Source: Sinorhizobium fredii NGR234 (GTDB taxonomy: Bacteria > Pseudomonadota > Alphaproteobacteria > Rhizobiales > Rhizobiaceae). Taken from it: a stretch of DNA of 64,000 nucleotides. The position numbers were made by a program, and so were the translations under genes. The notes below the pieces were generated by a model. It was not told where the DNA came from. It saw only the letters and a list, made by a program, of their open reading frames with translations, and did no database searches. Positions 8,741 to 19,278 of this stretch are shown here, piece by piece. The first letter of the stretch is position 1; every line of letters starts with the position of its first letter. Location: NCBI RefSeq assembly GCF_000018545.1, contig NC_012587.1, forward strand, positions 3,008,001 through 3,072,000. The letters are read 5' to 3'.

Positions 8741-9202
8741 ATGAGTTCACCTCTTCGTACGCCTTCCGGCGATGCTTTCGCCGAATTCGCCATCTTGGTC
8801 ATTCGCCTTGCCGGACATCTGACCCTTGAAGGAGATAGGCTCGCGCAGCCGTCTGGCCAGACCAGCGCTCGCTGGCAGGTGTTGGCCGCCGCGAGACATG
8901 CGACGATGTCGGTTGCCGATGCCGCCCGCGCGCTTGGACTGGCGCGGCAGGGCGTGCAACGCATTGCCGATCTCCTCGAGGCCGACGGGTTGCTCGCCTA
9001 CCGGCAAAATCCGGCACACCAGCGCGCCAAGCTGATGACACTCACGCCAAAGGGAGAGGCCGCGCTGACGGAGATCACCGCGCGACAAGCCGTCTGGGCG
9101 AACCAACTTGGCGCCGAGATGGGAGAAGAGAGACTGCGGCAGGCGACGGCGCTGATCACCGAGATCGTCACGCTCGTCGGCGAACGCCGCAGTTCATCCT
9201 GA
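8741..9202 (+). CDS. MarR-family transcriptional regulator
   Basis: This is a 153-residue winged-helix regulator. The DNA-binding part is visible at about residues 50-105 (SVADAARALGLARQGVQRIADLLEADG, abridged to its helix-turn-helix region), followed by the wing (KLMTLTPKGEAAL) and C-terminal dimerisation helices. The ATG at 8741 has no Shine-Dalgarno sequence and is directly preceded by an operator-like palindrome, so the mRNA may be leaderless or weakly translated. It probably represses itself and the divergent GFA-family gene. The ligand is unknown. Its stop lies close to that of the convergent second MarR gene. Confidence 0.85.
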   Translation: MSSPLRTPSGDAFAEFAILVIRLAGHLTLEGDRLAQPSGQTSARWQVLAAARHATMSVADAARALGLARQGVQRIADLLEADGLLAYRQNPAHQRAKLMTLTPKGEAALTEITARQAVWANQLGAEMGEERLRQATALITEIVTLVGERRSSS

Positions 9203-9219
9203 TCGGTTCGCGACGGATA

Positions 9220-9666
9220 CTATGTAAGCGCGAGAAGCTCGGCCCGCAGCCTGTCGGAAGCGGCCTCGCCAAGATGCGCATCGATGGCTGCATGCGTCTG
9301 CTTCCAGATCGGCACGGCTTCGGCCAGCAGCCGCTCGCCCGTTTCCGTCAGGCGCAGGCGACGCAGCCGCCTGTCCTGTGCGTCCACGAAGGTTTCCAGC
9401 AGACCGCGGCGCTCCAGCGGTTTCAACGCCGCCGTCAGCGTCGTGCGATCCATGGCAAGCAACGACGCCACCGCGCTCATGCTCGGCGGTTCCGGGCGGT
9501 TCAGCGACATCAGCAGCGAGAATTGCCCGTTGGTGATATCGAGCGGCCGCAAGGCCTCGTCGAAGCGACGCGCCAGTGCCCGGGCGGCACGCTGGACATG
9601 CAGGCAGAGGCAGGTGTCCCGGACGAAGAGCGTGGTCGAGAAGGGGATGAGCGGCGGCTTTGACAT
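9220..9666 (-). CDS. MarR-family transcriptional regulator
   Basis: This is a 148-residue MarR protein with the helix-turn-helix near residues 60-85 (MSAVASLLAMDRTTLTAALK) and wing DAQDRRLRRLRLTETG. The N-terminus contains two cysteines (DTCLCLHV), a feature of some redox-sensing members, but this is inference. The ATG at 9666 is followed upstream by a palindrome, GTTGAT-ATCAAC, that fits an autoregulatory operator. It converges on the other MarR gene. The DUF1579 and VOC genes on the other side are divergent and could be its targets. Confidence 0.85.
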   Translation of the reverse strand: MSKPPLIPFSTTLFVRDTCLCLHVQRAARALARRFDEALRPLDITNGQFSLLMSLNRPEPPSMSAVASLLAMDRTTLTAALKPLERRGLLETFVDAQDRRLRRLRLTETGERLLAEAVPIWKQTHAAIDAHLGEAASDRLRAELLALT

Positions 9667-9675
9667 AAACGACTA

Positions 9676-9691
9676 ATGTTGATATCAACGT
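9676..9691. promoter_or_regulatory. palindrome upstream of MarR gene
   Basis: GTTGAT-ATCAAC (9678-9689) is a perfect 12-bp palindrome about 12 bases upstream of the MarR start codon at 9666. Its position and symmetry fit an autoregulatory operator. Confidence 0.45.
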
Positions 9692-9953
9692 AAATAGTCA
9701 AGCGAAATGACAATGCTTCCTTCCGTTCGACCTGCTCATCGCATTTTCAAGCTGCATCACAACCGGTGCTGGAGGAGGACGGATACGGCGCCGAGCACTC
9801 CCGAGACGGCATGCCTGATGCGACCGAATGGACTTAGCGGCCACCGGCCCTATTTCAGGCTCCGTGCGTCGTAGCATCGGGCATGGAAGGCCATGCAATC
9901 GAAAAGCTCAAGGCCGGGAAACCGCCCATGGGTGAAAAACCAAGGAGGAAAAA

Positions 9954-10424
9954 GTGAAAGCGGAGCCCCAGGAAGAACACCGCTGGCTGGAGCAACTGCT
10001 CGGCGAATGGACGGTCGCGTCCGAAGATCCGGCAGGAAGCGAGGCGAATGCGCCATGGGTGGAGAATGTCCGTACGATGCAGGGATTGTGGGTCGTTTGC
10101 GAAGGGCAAGGAACCATGCCGGACGGAAATCCTGGCCAGACCCTGATGACGCTCGGCTTCAATCCGCTGACCGGCCGCTATGTCGGCACATGGGTCGGCT
10201 CGATGATGACCCATATGTGGGTCTATGACGGCGAGATCGAAGATGACGGCAAGACGCTCGCGCTGAATTGCGACGGCCCGGACTTCGAGAGTCCCGGCAG
10301 GTCCGCCAAGTACCAGGACAGGATAACGCTGAAGGACGCGAACCACAGGACGCTAACGGCCCACGTCCAGGCCGAAGACGGAAGCTGGAAGGAATTGATG
10401 AAGGCGGAATACCGACGCCGATAG
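9954..10424 (+). CDS. DUF1579 family protein
   Basis: This is a 156-residue soluble protein of the DUF1579 family, recognised by the opening EEHRWLEQLLGEWT and the beta-rich body with GRYVGTWVGSMM. Function is unknown for the family. The GTG start at 9954 is fixed by an AGGAGG ribosome binding site seven bases upstream. The VOC gene begins 37 bases downstream on the same strand, and such pairs (DUF1579 with glyoxalase-like proteins) are often co-transcribed. The 255 bases upstream hold no recognised gene. Confidence 0.8.
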   Translation: MKAEPQEEHRWLEQLLGEWTVASEDPAGSEANAPWVENVRTMQGLWVVCEGQGTMPDGNPGQTLMTLGFNPLTGRYVGTWVGSMMTHMWVYDGEIEDDGKTLALNCDGPDFESPGRSAKYQDRITLKDANHRTLTAHVQAEDGSWKELMKAEYRRR

Positions 10425-10461
10425 CAATGCTGCGTGCATCAAACAACCGGGAGAAGCAATC

Positions 10462-11223
10462 ATGCATGGAAAATTCATCTGGTACGAACTGATGACGACG
10501 GACACGAAGGCCGCCGAAGCCTTCTACAAGAGTGTCGTCGGCTGGTCCGCCCGCGACGCCGGCATGCCCGGCATGGATTACACGCTCTTTTCCAAGGGCG
10601 AGCACCAGGTGGCCGGTCTGATGACCATGCCCGACGGCGCGCTTGAGATGAAGGTACCGCCGGCCTGGCTCGGCTACGTGGCGGTCGATGACGTCGATGC
10701 GACCGCCGACAAGCTCGCCGCCGCAGGCGGCACCGTCCACCGCCCGCCGGACGACATCCCCGGGGTCGGCCGCTTTGCGATCGTCACCGACCCGCACGGC
10801 GCGGCTTTCGCCCTGTTCAAGGGTGATGGCGAACCGCCGCCGGCCATGGACCAGATGGCCGCCGGCAACGTCGGCTGGCATGAACTGATGGCCGGCGACC
10901 TCGATACCGCCTTCGACTTCTATTCGAAGCTGTTCGGCTGGACCAAGGACCAGGCGATGGACATGGGCGAGATGGGCGTTTACCAGATCTTCGCCTTCAA
11001 CAGCCAGCCGATCGGCGGCATGATGACCAAGCCGAAGGAAATACCCGCCCCCTACTGGCTCTATTATTTCAACGTCGAGGCGCTTGACGCGGCGATCGAC
11101 CGCGCCAAGTCCGGCGGCGCCAAGATCATTCAGGAACCGATGGAGGTGCCCGGCGGCGCCTGGATCGTCCAGGCGACCGATCCGCAGGGAGCGATTTTCG
11201 CGCTCGTCGCACCGAAGCGCTGA
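10462..11223 (+). CDS. VOC (glyoxalase/bleomycin resistance-like) family protein
   Basis: This 253-residue protein has two VOC repeats. The first begins KFIWYELMTTDTKAAEAFYK and the second VGWHELMAGDLDTAFDFYSK, each ending with a variant of TDPHGAAFALF / TDPQGAIFALV. The two-module layout, opening with W-Y/H-EL, is typical of the CFP30/hydroxylase-like VOC group. The reaction is unknown. GGGAGAAG precedes the ATG. It follows the DUF1579 gene and ends at a strong hairpin. Confidence 0.85.
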   Translation: MHGKFIWYELMTTDTKAAEAFYKSVVGWSARDAGMPGMDYTLFSKGEHQVAGLMTMPDGALEMKVPPAWLGYVAVDDVDATADKLAAAGGTVHRPPDDIPGVGRFAIVTDPHGAAFALFKGDGEPPPAMDQMAAGNVGWHELMAGDLDTAFDFYSKLFGWTKDQAMDMGEMGVYQIFAFNSQPIGGMMTKPKEIPAPYWLYYFNVEALDAAIDRAKSGGAKIIQEPMEVPGGAWIVQATDPQGAIFALVAPKR

Positions 11224-11233
11224 CGGTCACTGA

Positions 11234-11260
11234 GAAGGCTCGCGGTTCTCGCGAGCCTTC
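11234..11260. terminator. hairpin between convergent VOC and LysR genes
   Basis: A perfect 10-bp stem, GAAGGCTCGC / GCGAGCCTTC, with a 7-base loop sits 10 bases after the VOC stop and 2 bases from the end of the convergent LysR gene. T-runs are weak, but position and stem strength suggest a shared terminator. Confidence 0.65.
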
Positions 11261-11262
11261 CC

Positions 11263-12216
11263 CTATTTCGAGGCTCGTACCCTCTGCCGTTTGAAACTTT
11301 CGGGCAGCACCGGCGTCACGCGGGCATGGCTGGCGAGGAAGTCGAGAACCGCACGCACGCGCGATGGGAGAGCCCCGCCCTGCCCCAGAAAAACGGCGTG
11401 GATCTCCTCGAGATCCCCCGGGTTCAGATCCTCGAGAACCGGCAGCAGCCGGCCGGCGCGAACGTCTTCGCGCACCGCGAACTCGGCAAGCCGCGCCATC
11501 CCGGCGCCGGCAAGGGCAAGGTGGCGCAGCCCCTCACCGTCGCTCACCTGCACGGCCCCCGAGGCGGGCAGCACGATCGTCTCGCCTCCGTCCCGGATCG
11601 GCCAGCCATCGACGACGCGCATGTAGCAGAAGCCTAGTCGCTCATGAGCGCGCAAGTCCCCGAGGCTCGCGGGCATGCCGTTTCGTTCCACATAGGACGG
11701 CGCTGCAACGATCATCATCCGCGTCGCGCCGAGCTTGCGGGCGATCAGTGTCGAGCCTTTCAGCGGCCCCGCCCGGACCGCCACGTCGGCGCGCGCTTCC
11801 ATCAAGTCGACGACGGCGTCGGTCTGCACGATCTCGAGCGTGACGGCCGGGAAACGGGCCCGGAATTCCGGCACCAGCGGCATCAGGATATGGGTGCCGA
11901 AGGAGGCGTTGACATTCAGCCGCACGCGGCCGGTCGGGCTTTCTCCGGCCGAGGCGCAACGCTCGGCCTCGTCGATATCGGCGAGGATCCGCGTCGTGCG
12001 CTCATGGAAGGCATGTCCCTCCGGCGTAAGCTGTAGCTTACGCGTTGAGCGATTGACCAACCTGACGCCGAGCCGCTCTTCGAGCCGCAGCACCAGCTTG
12101 CTGACCGCCGAAGGCGTCATGCGGAAGTGGCGGGCGGCGGCGGAAAAGCCGCCGAGCTCCACCGCCTTGGCGAAGACCTCCATTTCGCCCGAACGGTTGA
12201 CCGAGGGTCGCGACAT
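11263..12216 (-). CDS. LysR-family transcriptional regulator
   Basis: This is a 317-residue LysR regulator. The helix-turn-helix lies at about residues 20-45 (GGFSAAARHFRMTPSAVSK) with LVNRSTRKLQLTPEG after it, and the effector-binding domain spans about 95-300. It is divergent from the aldo/keto reductase gene across 108 bases. By the usual LysR arrangement it probably controls that gene and itself. The effector is unknown. Confidence 0.9.
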   Translation of the reverse strand: MSRPSVNRSGEMEVFAKAVELGGFSAAARHFRMTPSAVSKLVLRLEERLGVRLVNRSTRKLQLTPEGHAFHERTTRILADIDEAERCASAGESPTGRVRLNVNASFGTHILMPLVPEFRARFPAVTLEIVQTDAVVDLMEARADVAVRAGPLKGSTLIARKLGATRMMIVAAPSYVERNGMPASLGDLRAHERLGFCYMRVVDGWPIRDGGETIVLPASGAVQVSDGEGLRHLALAGAGMARLAEFAVREDVRAGRLLPVLEDLNPGDLEEIHAVFLGQGGALPSRVRAVLDFLASHARVTPVLPESFKRQRVRASK

Positions 12217-12324
12217 GTGAATTCAACTCACAGATAATGTGCCCGCCGCCAGTCTATATCCAAATTTCGCTCTGCTCCATCTTTCTCGTCGCAGGAAAGA
12301 CATGAGCATCAAGGAGATCTTGGA

Positions 12325-13359
12325 ATGGAATATCGACGTCTCGGTTCGTCCGGATTGAAAGTGCCGGCGCTCAGCTTCGGCGCAGGCACCTTCGGCGGCA
12401 AGGGTCCGCTTTTCAGTGCCTGGGGTACGACGGCGGAGGCGGAGGCCCGCCGCCTGGTCGACATCTGCCTCGAGGCGGGCGTCAACCTTTTCGACACGGC
12501 GGACGTCTATTCGGAGGGTGCTTCCGAGGAAATTCTCGGGGCGGCGATCAAGGGGCGGCGCGACGAGGTGCTCCTGTCGACGAAGATATCGCTCCCGGTC
12601 GGCGACGGGCCGAACGATGCCGGATCGTCCCGTGCGCGCCTCATCAAAGGCGTCGACGCCGCTCTGAAGCGGCTCGGCACCGATTATATCGACCTGATGC
12701 AGTTGCATGCCTTCGATGCCGATACCCCCATCGAGGAAGTGCTGTCGACGCTCGACATGCTCGTGCGATCGGGCAAGCTGCGCTATGTCGGCGTTTCGAA
12801 TTTCTCCGGCTGGCAATTGATGAAATCGCTCGCGATAGCCGACCGGCACGGCTATCCGCGCTACGTCGCCAACCAGGTCTACTACTCTCTGGTCGGGCGG
12901 GACTATGAGTGGGAACTGATGCCGCTCGGTCTCGACCAGGGCGTCGGTGCGCTTGTCTGGAGTCCGCTTGGCTGGGGGCGGCTGACCGGCAGGATTCGCC
13001 GCGGCGAGCCGTGGCCGGACGGAAGCCGGCTGCACGACACCGCCGCTTTCGGCCCGCCCGTCGACGACGAAAAGCTCTACGGCATCGTTGAGGTGCTGCT
13101 TCAGATCGCGGAGGAAACCGGCCGCACCGTGCCGCAGGTAGCCATCAATTGGCTGCTCCGGCGCCCGACCGTCTCGAGCGTCATCATCGGAGCGCGCAAC
13201 GAGGAGCAATTGCGCCAGAACCTCGGCGCCGTCGGCTGGTCCCTGTCGGCCGAACAGATCGACCGCCTCGACGCGGCGAGCGCAACGACGGCGCCCTATC
13301 CCCACTTCCCCTATTATCGACAGGAGGGCTTCGCCCGGATCAACCCTCCGCCCGTCTGA
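12325..13359 (+). CDS. aldo/keto reductase
   Basis: This is a 344-residue NADPH-dependent aldo/keto reductase with an (alpha/beta)8 barrel. The catalytic tetrad is D57, Y62 (in LFDTADVYS), K87 (STKIS) and H128 (MQLHAFD). The C-terminal cofactor-binding segment SSVIIGARNEEQL is present. An AAGGAG-like site (TCAAGGAGATC) precedes the ATG. It probably reduces an aldehyde or ketone; the substrate is not predictable. It is divergent from the LysR gene that likely regulates it. Confidence 0.9.
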   Translation: MEYRRLGSSGLKVPALSFGAGTFGGKGPLFSAWGTTAEAEARRLVDICLEAGVNLFDTADVYSEGASEEILGAAIKGRRDEVLLSTKISLPVGDGPNDAGSSRARLIKGVDAALKRLGTDYIDLMQLHAFDADTPIEEVLSTLDMLVRSGKLRYVGVSNFSGWQLMKSLAIADRHGYPRYVANQVYYSLVGRDYEWELMPLGLDQGVGALVWSPLGWGRLTGRIRRGEPWPDGSRLHDTAAFGPPVDDEKLYGIVEVLLQIAEETGRTVPQVAINWLLRRPTVSSVIIGARNEEQLRQNLGAVGWSLSAEQIDRLDAASATTAPYPHFPYYRQEGFARINPPPV

Positions 13360-13497
13360 GACGTTGAGGGAGTTGCCTCAGGGACGGCAAGGCAGGCCCG
13401 AACAAGCCTGGTTTCGGCTTGCTTTCTTCCTTCGCATTGCACAAAGTCCCATCGAATGACGGGCGACGGACCCGCCATCGAGGGGAAAAAACGCTGC

Positions 13498-16400
13498 ATG
13501 TCGATCAAGGCCAGTATCTATCACCTGACCCACTACAAGTATGACCGGCCGGTAAGGCTCTCACCGCAGATCATCAGGTTGAAGCCGGCCGCGCATTCGA
13601 AGACCAAGGTCATCAGCCACTCGCTGAAAGTCTCGCCGGAGAACCATTTCGTCAATCTGCAGCAGGACCCTTACGGCAATTATCTCGCCCGTTATGTCTT
13701 TCCCGACCCGGTGACGGAGCTGAAGATCGAAGTCGATCTCGTCGCCGACATGACGGTCTACAATCCCTTCGACTTTTTCGTCGAAGAGGAAGCCGAGCAC
13801 TGGCCGTTCCGCTATCCCGACGAGCTCAGCGAGGACCTGAAGATCTACATGACGCCGGAGCCGGCCGGCGAAAGGCTTTCGGCGTTCCTTTCAGGCGTCG
13901 ATCGCTTCCGTCAGCGCACCATCGACATGGTGGTCGGCCTCAATGCGCGGCTGCAGAAGGAGATCGGCTATGTCATCCGCATGGAGCCGGGCGTCCAGTT
14001 GCCGGAGGAAACGCTCGGTCTCGCCAGGGGCTCCTGCCGCGATTCGAGCTGGCTGCTGGTGCAGATCCTCCGCAATCTCGGCTTTGCCGCCCGCTTCGTC
14101 TCCGGCTATCTCATCCAGCTGACGCCGGATCTGAAGGCGCTCGACGGCCCCTCCGGCACCGAGTACGACTTCACCGACCTGCATGCCTGGGCCGAGGTCT
14201 ATCTCCCGGGTGCCGGCTGGGTCGGGCTCGATCCGACCTCCGGCCTCCTGACCGGCGAAAGCCACATTCCGCTGGCCGCCACCCCGCACTATCGCAACGC
14301 CGCACCGATCTCCGGCGGCTTCTTCGGGGATCCGGACACGCAGTCGGAGTTTGCCTTCGACATGAAGGTCGCGCGCGTCGCCGAGCATCCGCGCATCACC
14401 AAGCCGTTCTCCGACGAAAGCTGGGAGGCGCTCAACGCGCTCGGCAGCGAGGTCGACCGGGTTCTGGTAGAGAACGACGTGCGGCTCACCATGGGCGGCG
14501 AGCCGACCTTCGTGTCGATCGACGACTTCGAATCCGACGAATGGAACACCGCCGCCGTCGGCCCGACCAAGCGTGAAAAGGCCGACGCGCTCATTCGCCG
14601 CCTGCGCGAGCGCTTCGCGCCGGGCGGCTTCCTGCACTACGGGCAGGGCAAGTGGTATCCGGGCGAGAGCCTGCCGCGCTGGACCTTCTCGCTCTATTGG
14701 CGCCGCGATGGCCTGCCGATCTGGCAGCGGCCGGAACTGATTGCCGAGGAACGCGGCAAGAACGATGTGACCGAGCGCGAAGCCGAACGCCTGCTGGTCG
14801 CCATCGCCGGCGAACTCGACGTCGCCGTCGAGATGGTCGTTCCGGCCTATGAGGATCCGGCCGAATGGATCGTCAAGGAGGCGAACCTGCCGGACAATGT
14901 CGATCCGTCCAACTCGAAGCTCAAGGACCCGGAGGAGCGCAGCCGCCTCGCCCGCGTTTTCGAGCGCGGCCTGACGACGCCGACGGGCTACGTGCTGCCG
15001 GTCCAGGCTTGGAATTCCAAGGCATCGGGCCGCAAATGGACGAGCGAGAAATGGAAGACCCGGCGCGGCCGCATCTTTCTGGTGCCCGGCGACAGTCCGG
15101 TCGGCTACCGCCTGCCGCTCGGTTCCCTGCCCTATATCTCCCCCTCCGCTTATCCCTATATCAATCCCGTCGACCCGACCGTTCCGCGCGCAGACCTGCC
15201 GAACTTCACCGAAGAGAAGGGGCGCGCCCAGCAGTCGCGCTTCCAACCCTCCGAGGAGCCGCAAACCCCGCTGCCCGCTTCGCGCGACGAGATCGGCGGC
15301 TCGGTGCGCACCGCGATCACCGTCGAGCCGCGCGACGGCCGGCTCAGCGTCTTCATGCCGCCGACGACGGACATCGAGGAATATCTGGACCTGATCGCCT
15401 CGACCGAGCGGGCCGCGGCAGCGCTTGGTCTGACCGTCCATATCGAAGGCTATGCGCCGCCCCAGGACGAGCGCATCAACGTCATCCGGGTGGCGCCCGA
15501 CCCGGGCGTGATCGAGGTCAATATCCACCCGGCTTCGAGCTGGGGGGAATGCGTCGACATCACAACGGCGATCTACGAGGAGGCGCGCGAGAGCCGGCTC
15601 GGCGCCGACAAGTTCATGATCGACGGCCGACACACCGGAACCGGCGGCGGCAACCACGTGGTGGTCGGCGGCCGCAGCCCCAATGACAGTCCCTTTCTGC
15701 GCCGGCCGGATCTTCTGAAGAGCATCGTCCTGCACTGGCAGCGCCACCCCTCGCTCTCCTACCTCTTTTCCGGCCTGTTCATCGGACCCACCAGCCAGGC
15801 GCCGCGCATCGACGAGGCACGCCACGATTCGCTTTATGAACTGGAAATCGCCCTCGCCCAGGTGCCCGCACCGGACACGGGCCGGCTGCCGCCGCTGCCG
15901 TGGCTCGTCGACCGGCTGTTCCGCAACCTGCTCGTCGACGTCACCGGCAATACGCACCGCGCGGAGATCTGCATCGACAAGCTCTTTTCGCCCGACGGTC
16001 CGACCGGCCGGCTCGGCCTGATCGAGTTCCGCGGCTTCGAGATGCCGCCCAATGCACGCATGTCGCTTGCCCAGCAATTGCTGGTCCGTGCCCTGATCGC
16101 CCGTTTCTGGAAGAACCCGGTCGAAGGCGGCTTCGTGCGCTGGGGCACGGCGCTCCACGACCGCTTCATGCTGCCGCACCATGTCTGGCAGGATTTCCTC
16201 GACGTTCTCGCCGATCTGAGAGCGCACGGCTTCGATTTCCGGCCGGAATGGTTCGCGGCACAGCTCGAATTCCGCTTCCCCTTCTGCGGCGAGGTGGAAT
16301 ACGAGGAAGCGAAGCTCGAAATCCGCCAGGCACTCGAGCCTTGGCACGTGATGGGCGAGCAGGGCGCGATCGGCGGCACGGTGCGCTACGTCGATTCATC

Positions 16401-16824
16401 GGTGGAGCGGCTTCAGGTGAAGCTCGAGACCGGCAATCCCGATCGCTACGTCGTGACTTGCAACGGCCGGCCGGTGCCGCTTTCGAAAACCGGGACGAAC
16501 GGCGTCGCCGTCGCCGGCGTGCGCTACAAGGCCTGGCAGCCGGCAACCGGCTTGCACCCCGTTTTGCCGGTGAACACTCCCCTTACATTCGACGTTTATG
16601 ATACATGGTCGAATCGGGCGATCGGCGGCTGCGTCTACCATGTCGCGCATCCAGGCGGGCGTAACTACGAGACGTTCCCGGTCAACGGCAACGAGGCGGA
16701 GGCACGCAGGCTGGCGCGCTTCGAACCCTGGGGCCACACGACGGGCATCTATCGGCTGCGACCCGAGACCCCATCGGCGGAGTTTCCCCTGACGCTCGAC
16801 TTGAGGCGTCCGGCAGGAGTGTAA
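13498..16824 (+). CDS. transglutaminase-like protease fused to DUF2126
   Basis: This is a 1108-residue two-part protein. Residues 1-290 are a bacterial transglutaminase-like module: an N-terminal beta domain, then the papain-like core with catalytic C180 (GSCRDSSW), H229 (DLHAWAEVY) and D245 (GLDPTSG). The rest, from about 320, is DUF2126, with a striking Gly-rich motif HTGTGGGNH at 712-720. That motif has been linked to ligase-type folds, but I cannot confirm this. The start at 13498 follows GAGGGG; the longer frame adds 14 unlikely residues. Its stop abuts the start of the ATP-grasp gene, showing translational coupling. Together they form a predicted cytosolic peptide-modification cassette of unknown substrate. 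Confidence 0.85.
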   Translation: MSIKASIYHLTHYKYDRPVRLSPQIIRLKPAAHSKTKVISHSLKVSPENHFVNLQQDPYGNYLARYVFPDPVTELKIEVDLVADMTVYNPFDFFVEEEAEHWPFRYPDELSEDLKIYMTPEPAGERLSAFLSGVDRFRQRTIDMVVGLNARLQKEIGYVIRMEPGVQLPEETLGLARGSCRDSSWLLVQILRNLGFAARFVSGYLIQLTPDLKALDGPSGTEYDFTDLHAWAEVYLPGAGWVGLDPTSGLLTGESHIPLAATPHYRNAAPISGGFFGDPDTQSEFAFDMKVARVAEHPRITKPFSDESWEALNALGSEVDRVLVENDVRLTMGGEPTFVSIDDFESDEWNTAAVGPTKREKADALIRRLRERFAPGGFLHYGQGKWYPGESLPRWTFSLYWRRDGLPIWQRPELIAEERGKNDVTEREAERLLVAIAGELDVAVEMVVPAYEDPAEWIVKEANLPDNVDPSNSKLKDPEERSRLARVFERGLTTPTGYVLPVQAWNSKASGRKWTSEKWKTRRGRIFLVPGDSPVGYRLPLGSLPYISPSAYPYINPVDPTVPRADLPNFTEEKGRAQQSRFQPSEEPQTPLPASRDEIGGSVRTAITVEPRDGRLSVFMPPTTDIEEYLDLIASTERAAAALGLTVHIEGYAPPQDERINVIRVAPDPGVIEVNIHPASSWGECVDITTAIYEEARESRLGADKFMIDGRHTGTGGGNHVVVGGRSPNDSPFLRRPDLLKSIVLHWQRHPSLSYLFSGLFIGPTSQAPRIDEARHDSLYELEIALAQVPAPDTGRLPPLPWLVDRLFRNLLVDVTGNTHRAEICIDKLFSPDGPTGRLGLIEFRGFEMPPNARMSLAQQLLVRALIARFWKNPVEGGFVRWGTALHDRFMLPHHVWQDFLDVLADLRAHGFDFRPEWFAAQLEFRFPFCGEVEYEEAKLEIRQALEPWHVMGEQGAIGGTVRYVDSSVERLQVKLETGNPDRYVVTCNGRPVPLSKTGTNGVAVAGVRYKAWQPATGLHPVLPVNTPLTFDVYDTWSNRAIGGCVYHVAHPGGRNYETFPVNGNEAEARRLARFEPWGHTTGIYRLRPETPSAEFPLTLDLRRPAGV

Positions 16825-19233
16825 ATGGCGAAGAAGCAGGCGGCAGAGGCAACAGGCAAGGGGCGGTTCGAGGGCGACCCGGCATTCGGCTATCGCGCCC
16901 TGCCGGGCGTCGCCGACGAGATGCTCGACCCCCAGGGCAACGTCCGGCCGGTATGGCAGCGGCTGCTTGCCGCGCTCGGCCGGATGGACGAAACGGAGCT
17001 CGCCAACCGCTTCGCCCGTGCCGACCGTTATCTGCGCGACGCCGGCGTCTTCTATCGGGCCTACGGCAAGGAAAACACCGAACGAAGCTGGCCGCTCTCG
17101 CACATACCGGTGCTGATCGACGAAGCCGAATGGGCCGCCGTTTCCGAGGGGTTGATCCAGCGGGCCGAGCTCCTCGAAAGGGTGGTCGCGGATATTTACG
17201 GCGAGAACCGCCTCGTCCGCGAAGGCCTGCTGCCGCCGGCGCTCGTCGCATCCAATCCGCAGTTCCTGCGCCCGCTGGTCGGCGTCGAGCCGGCTGGCGG
17301 ACATTTCCTGCACTTCTGTACCTTCGAGATCGGGCGAGGCCCGGACGGCAATTGGTGGGTTCTTTCCGACCGGACCGAGGCACCGTCCGGCGCAGGCTTT
17401 GCACTTGAAAACCGCGTCGCGACGACACGCGCCTTTTCCAACCTCTACGCCGAAACCCATGTCCACCGCCTGGCAAGCTTCTTCGGGGCGTTCCGCGACA
17501 CCCTTCAGGCGCAAAAGCTGCATCCGGACGACCGCATCGCCGTCCTCTCGCCCGGCATCGCCAACGAAACCTATTTCGAGCATGCCTACATCGCCCGCTA
17601 TCTCGGCTTCATGCTGCTCGAAGGCGAGGACCTGACGGTCGTCGGCGGCCGGGTGATGGTGCGCACCGTCGCCGGCCTGAAGCCGATCGGCGTGCTCTGG
17701 CGTCGGCTCGACGCCTCCTTCGCCGATCCGCTCGAACTCGATCAATCCTCCCATATCGGCACGCCCGGACTCGTTGAAGCGCTGAGGGCCGGCTCCGTCT
17801 CGATCGTCAATGCGATCGGTTCCGGCATTCTCGAAACGCGCGCCTTCCTCGCCTTCATGCCGACGTTGTGTCGCCATTTGCTTGGCGAAGAGCAGAAGCT
17901 GCCGTCGATCGCCACCTGGTGGTGCGGCCAGGAATCGGAGCGCCAGCAGGTCGCGAACAACATCGAGGGCATGGTGATCGGCCCGGCCTATTCGACGCGG
18001 CCCTTCTTCGACGACAACGGCCAATCGGTGCTCGGCGCCTCGCTGCGCGACACCGCCAAGACATCGGTCGGCGAGTGGTTGGCGACAGATGGCGGCAAGC
18101 TCGTCGGACAGGAGGTCGTGACGCTGTCGACGACGCCGGCCTGGGTGCGCGGACGGCTGACGCCGCGGCCGATGAGCTTGCGTGTCTTTGCGGCGCGCAG
18201 CCGCGACGGCTGGCAGATCATGCCGGGCGGTTTTGCCCGGATCGGCTCCGGCGACGACGTGGCGGCGATCGCCATGCAGGCGGGTGGCACCGCCGCCGAT
18301 GTCTGGATCGTCAGCGACAAGCCGGTCGAACGCACCACCCTGCTCCCGGCCGAGGAGAGCTTCACCCGCAATCTTCCGGGCAGCCTGCCGAGCCGCGCGG
18401 CCGACAATCTCTTCTGGCTCGGCCGCTATATCGAGAGGGCGGAGGGCGCGCTTCGTATCCTGCGCGCCTGGCATGCGCGCTTTGCCGAAGCGGCCGATCC
18501 GAGCATGCCGCTCCTGAAGGACGTCACCAGCTACCTTGCCGCGCTCGACATCAGCACCCGTCAGCCGGTACCGGTGAGCCTGCTCGCCAACATCGACAGC
18601 GCGCTCTTCAGCGCCGGCAACATCCGCGACCGGTTCTCCCCCGACGGCTGGCTCGCCCTGAACGACCTGTCGAAAACGGCGCGAAAGTTCCATGCGACCG
18701 TGCAGGCCGGCGACGACGCGACCCATGCGATGACCATTCTGCTGCGCAAGCTTGCCGGTTTTGCCGGTCTCGTCCACGAGAACATGTATCGCTTTACCGG
18801 CTGGCGGTTCCTGTCGATCGGCCGCTATCTCGAGCGCGGCCTGCACATGACGAGGCTGCTCGGCCATATGTCCGGGCCGGAGGCTCCGGACGGCGCCTAT
18901 GACATGCTGCTCGAGATCGGCGACAGCGTCATGACCCATCGCCGCCGCTACAACGTCAACACCGCCGCCTTGACGGTTACCGACCTTTTGGCGCTCGATC
19001 CGCTCAACCCGCGTTCCGTGCTTTTTCAGTTGAACGAGATCAAGACGGAGGTCGAGCTGCTGCCGAACGCCTTCGTCAACGGCCAGATGTCGCCTTTCTA
19101 CCGGGAGACGATGCGGCTTCACTCCGGCCTCGCGGTGATGACGCCGGAGGCAATGAGCGAAGCCGTCTACAAGCGGCTCGAGCAGGACCTTGAAAGACTT
19201 TCGGACCTGATTGCGCAAACCTATCTCGGCTAG
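16825..19233 (+). CDS. circularly permuted ATP-grasp protein fused to alpha-E domain
   Basis: This is an 802-residue fusion. The N-terminal 480 residues are a circularly permuted ATP-grasp (COG2308-like), recognised by the VLSPG and HAYIARYLGF segments, the RTVAGLKPIGVLWRR strand and the C-terminal metal-binding segment. ATP-grasp enzymes join a carboxylate to an amine using ATP. From about 510 to 795 comes the all-helical alpha-E domain (SRAADNLFWLGRYIERAE opening), often a separate gene. The ATG at 16825 follows the previous stop with no gap. Neighbouring transglutaminase-like genes on both sides support a role in making or removing a peptide tag, but no substrate is known. Confidence 0.88.
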   Translation: MAKKQAAEATGKGRFEGDPAFGYRALPGVADEMLDPQGNVRPVWQRLLAALGRMDETELANRFARADRYLRDAGVFYRAYGKENTERSWPLSHIPVLIDEAEWAAVSEGLIQRAELLERVVADIYGENRLVREGLLPPALVASNPQFLRPLVGVEPAGGHFLHFCTFEIGRGPDGNWWVLSDRTEAPSGAGFALENRVATTRAFSNLYAETHVHRLASFFGAFRDTLQAQKLHPDDRIAVLSPGIANETYFEHAYIARYLGFMLLEGEDLTVVGGRVMVRTVAGLKPIGVLWRRLDASFADPLELDQSSHIGTPGLVEALRAGSVSIVNAIGSGILETRAFLAFMPTLCRHLLGEEQKLPSIATWWCGQESERQQVANNIEGMVIGPAYSTRPFFDDNGQSVLGASLRDTAKTSVGEWLATDGGKLVGQEVVTLSTTPAWVRGRLTPRPMSLRVFAARSRDGWQIMPGGFARIGSGDDVAAIAMQAGGTAADVWIVSDKPVERTTLLPAEESFTRNLPGSLPSRAADNLFWLGRYIERAEGALRILRAWHARFAEAADPSMPLLKDVTSYLAALDISTRQPVPVSLLANIDSALFSAGNIRDRFSPDGWLALNDLSKTARKFHATVQAGDDATHAMTILLRKLAGFAGLVHENMYRFTGWRFLSIGRYLERGLHMTRLLGHMSGPEAPDGAYDMLLEIGDSVMTHRRRYNVNTAALTVTDLLALDPLNPRSVLFQLNEIKTEVELLPNAFVNGQMSPFYRETMRLHSGLAVMTPEAMSEAVYKRLEQDLERLSDLIAQTYLG

Positions 19234-19278
19234 AGTGAACATGAGGCGACACAGCAGCGCAGGCGTGCACGTCTGTAA